Assembly: GCF_008329525.1 (NCBI RefSeq)
Contig: NZ_NPKQ01000006.1
Location: 186,001-250,000 of the forward strand
Direction: 5' to 3'
Length of the DNA: 64,000 nt
Source: Tardiphaga sp. P9-11
GTDB lineage: Bacteria; Pseudomonadota; Alphaproteobacteria; Rhizobiales; Xanthobacteraceae
Position 1 is the first letter of the stretch; every line of letters begins with the position of its first letter. Positions 63,961 through 64,000 of the stretch are shown in pieces. The translations under genes and the position numbers were made by a program. A model generated the notes under the pieces. It ran no database searches and was not told the origin of the DNA. It saw nothing but the letters and a program-made list of their open reading frames with translations.

Positions 63961-64000
63961 ATGGCATTGGCACGCAATCGCCGCGGCTCTTCCGAATTCA
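63961..64000 (+). CDS. Start of a gene, probably a peptidoglycan-binding (OmpA/MotB-like) protein, partial
   Basis: Only the first 13 codons (MALARNRRGSSEF) are visible. The position right after a MotA/TolQ-type gene, and the similarity of the start to such partners in Bradyrhizobium relatives, suggest a peptidoglycan-binding partner. This is weak evidence. Confidence 0.5.
   Translation, partial: MALARNRRGSSEF

Noticed and set aside
1-64000. CRISPR arrays, insertion sequences, prophage genes, tRNA or rRNA genes
   Set aside because: I looked for regular repeats with spacers, transposase motifs, integrase genes and T-loop signatures in the gaps and saw none.

Overview
The window looks like chromosomal DNA of a high-GC alphaproteobacterium of the Hyphomicrobiales, most probably the Bradyrhizobium / Rhodopseudomonas / Tardiphaga / Afipia lineage. 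The reasons are a coxMNOP-type second cytochrome oxidase operon, an NrtR-controlled nadABC operon, the order yebC-ruvC-ruvA-(membrane gene)-ruvB, a zapA-6S RNA-formyl-THF cyclo-ligase block and a tkt-gap-pgk-fba sugar phosphate block. The genus is inferred from gene content only. Genes are dense, and many neighbours overlap by 4 to 8 bases. I saw no insertion sequence, prophage, CRISPR array, tRNA or rRNA. LAYOUT. 1-9616: an accessory catabolic cluster. On the minus strand are a signal-peptide amidohydrolase, a Rieske oxygenase, a glutamine-synthetase-like ligase, a periplasmic binding protein and a second amidohydrolase cut by the window edge. Divergently on the plus strand are a short leader frame, a ferredoxin reductase, an IclR/PobR-type regulator and a small tautomerase. 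Three matching 15-bp boxes lie upstream of the minus-strand amidohydrolase, the reductase and the binding protein, so this is probably one regulon. 9617-10288: an HU gene and its terminator. 10289-18131: a C-P lyase operon phnGHIJKLMN with a distal flavoprotein gene, and a divergent phnF. 18177-19172: an NTF2-like protein and a YbgC-type thioesterase. 19700-24138: nrtR and nadABC with a clear operator. 24308-29863: a coxMNOP-like terminal oxidase operon that also carries a subunit IV, a GYD-domain protein, a small cytochrome c and a small unknown gene. 30410-33774: a DUF2189 membrane protein, a YbaK-type deacylase, AMP nucleosidase and a Nudix hydrolase. 33781-37297: ruvCAB with an inserted membrane-protein gene, and yebC. 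37484-40767: a soluble receptor-like chemotaxis protein, a small Gly/Tyr-rich secreted protein and polyphosphate kinase 2. 41076-45094: a Tat-exported molybdenum hydroxylase (two subunits) with a triheme cytochrome c. 45101-47584: a YmdB-like phosphoesterase, formyl-THF cyclo-ligase, 6S RNA, zapA and DUF4164. 47894-57707: transketolase, GAPDH, PGK, a broken small gene, class II and class I aldolases, a ThiE-like protein, a Sel1-repeat protein and an inositol monophosphatase. 57774-62157: an RND efflux pump and adaptor. 62944-64000: a MotA/TolQ-type channel and the start of its probable peptidoglycan-binding partner. HOW IT FITS. Most of the window is housekeeping: central carbon, NAD, recombination, division, respiration. 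The metabolic extras are phosphonate use and two oxidative catabolic modules. The most novel candidate is the first 9.6 kb. A ligase of the glutamine synthetase fold, a single-gene Rieske oxygenase, a reductase and two amidohydrolases together suggest a pathway in which an amine substrate is gamma-glutamylated before ring or side-chain oxidation. That is an inference from gene content and is not shown by the sequence alone.
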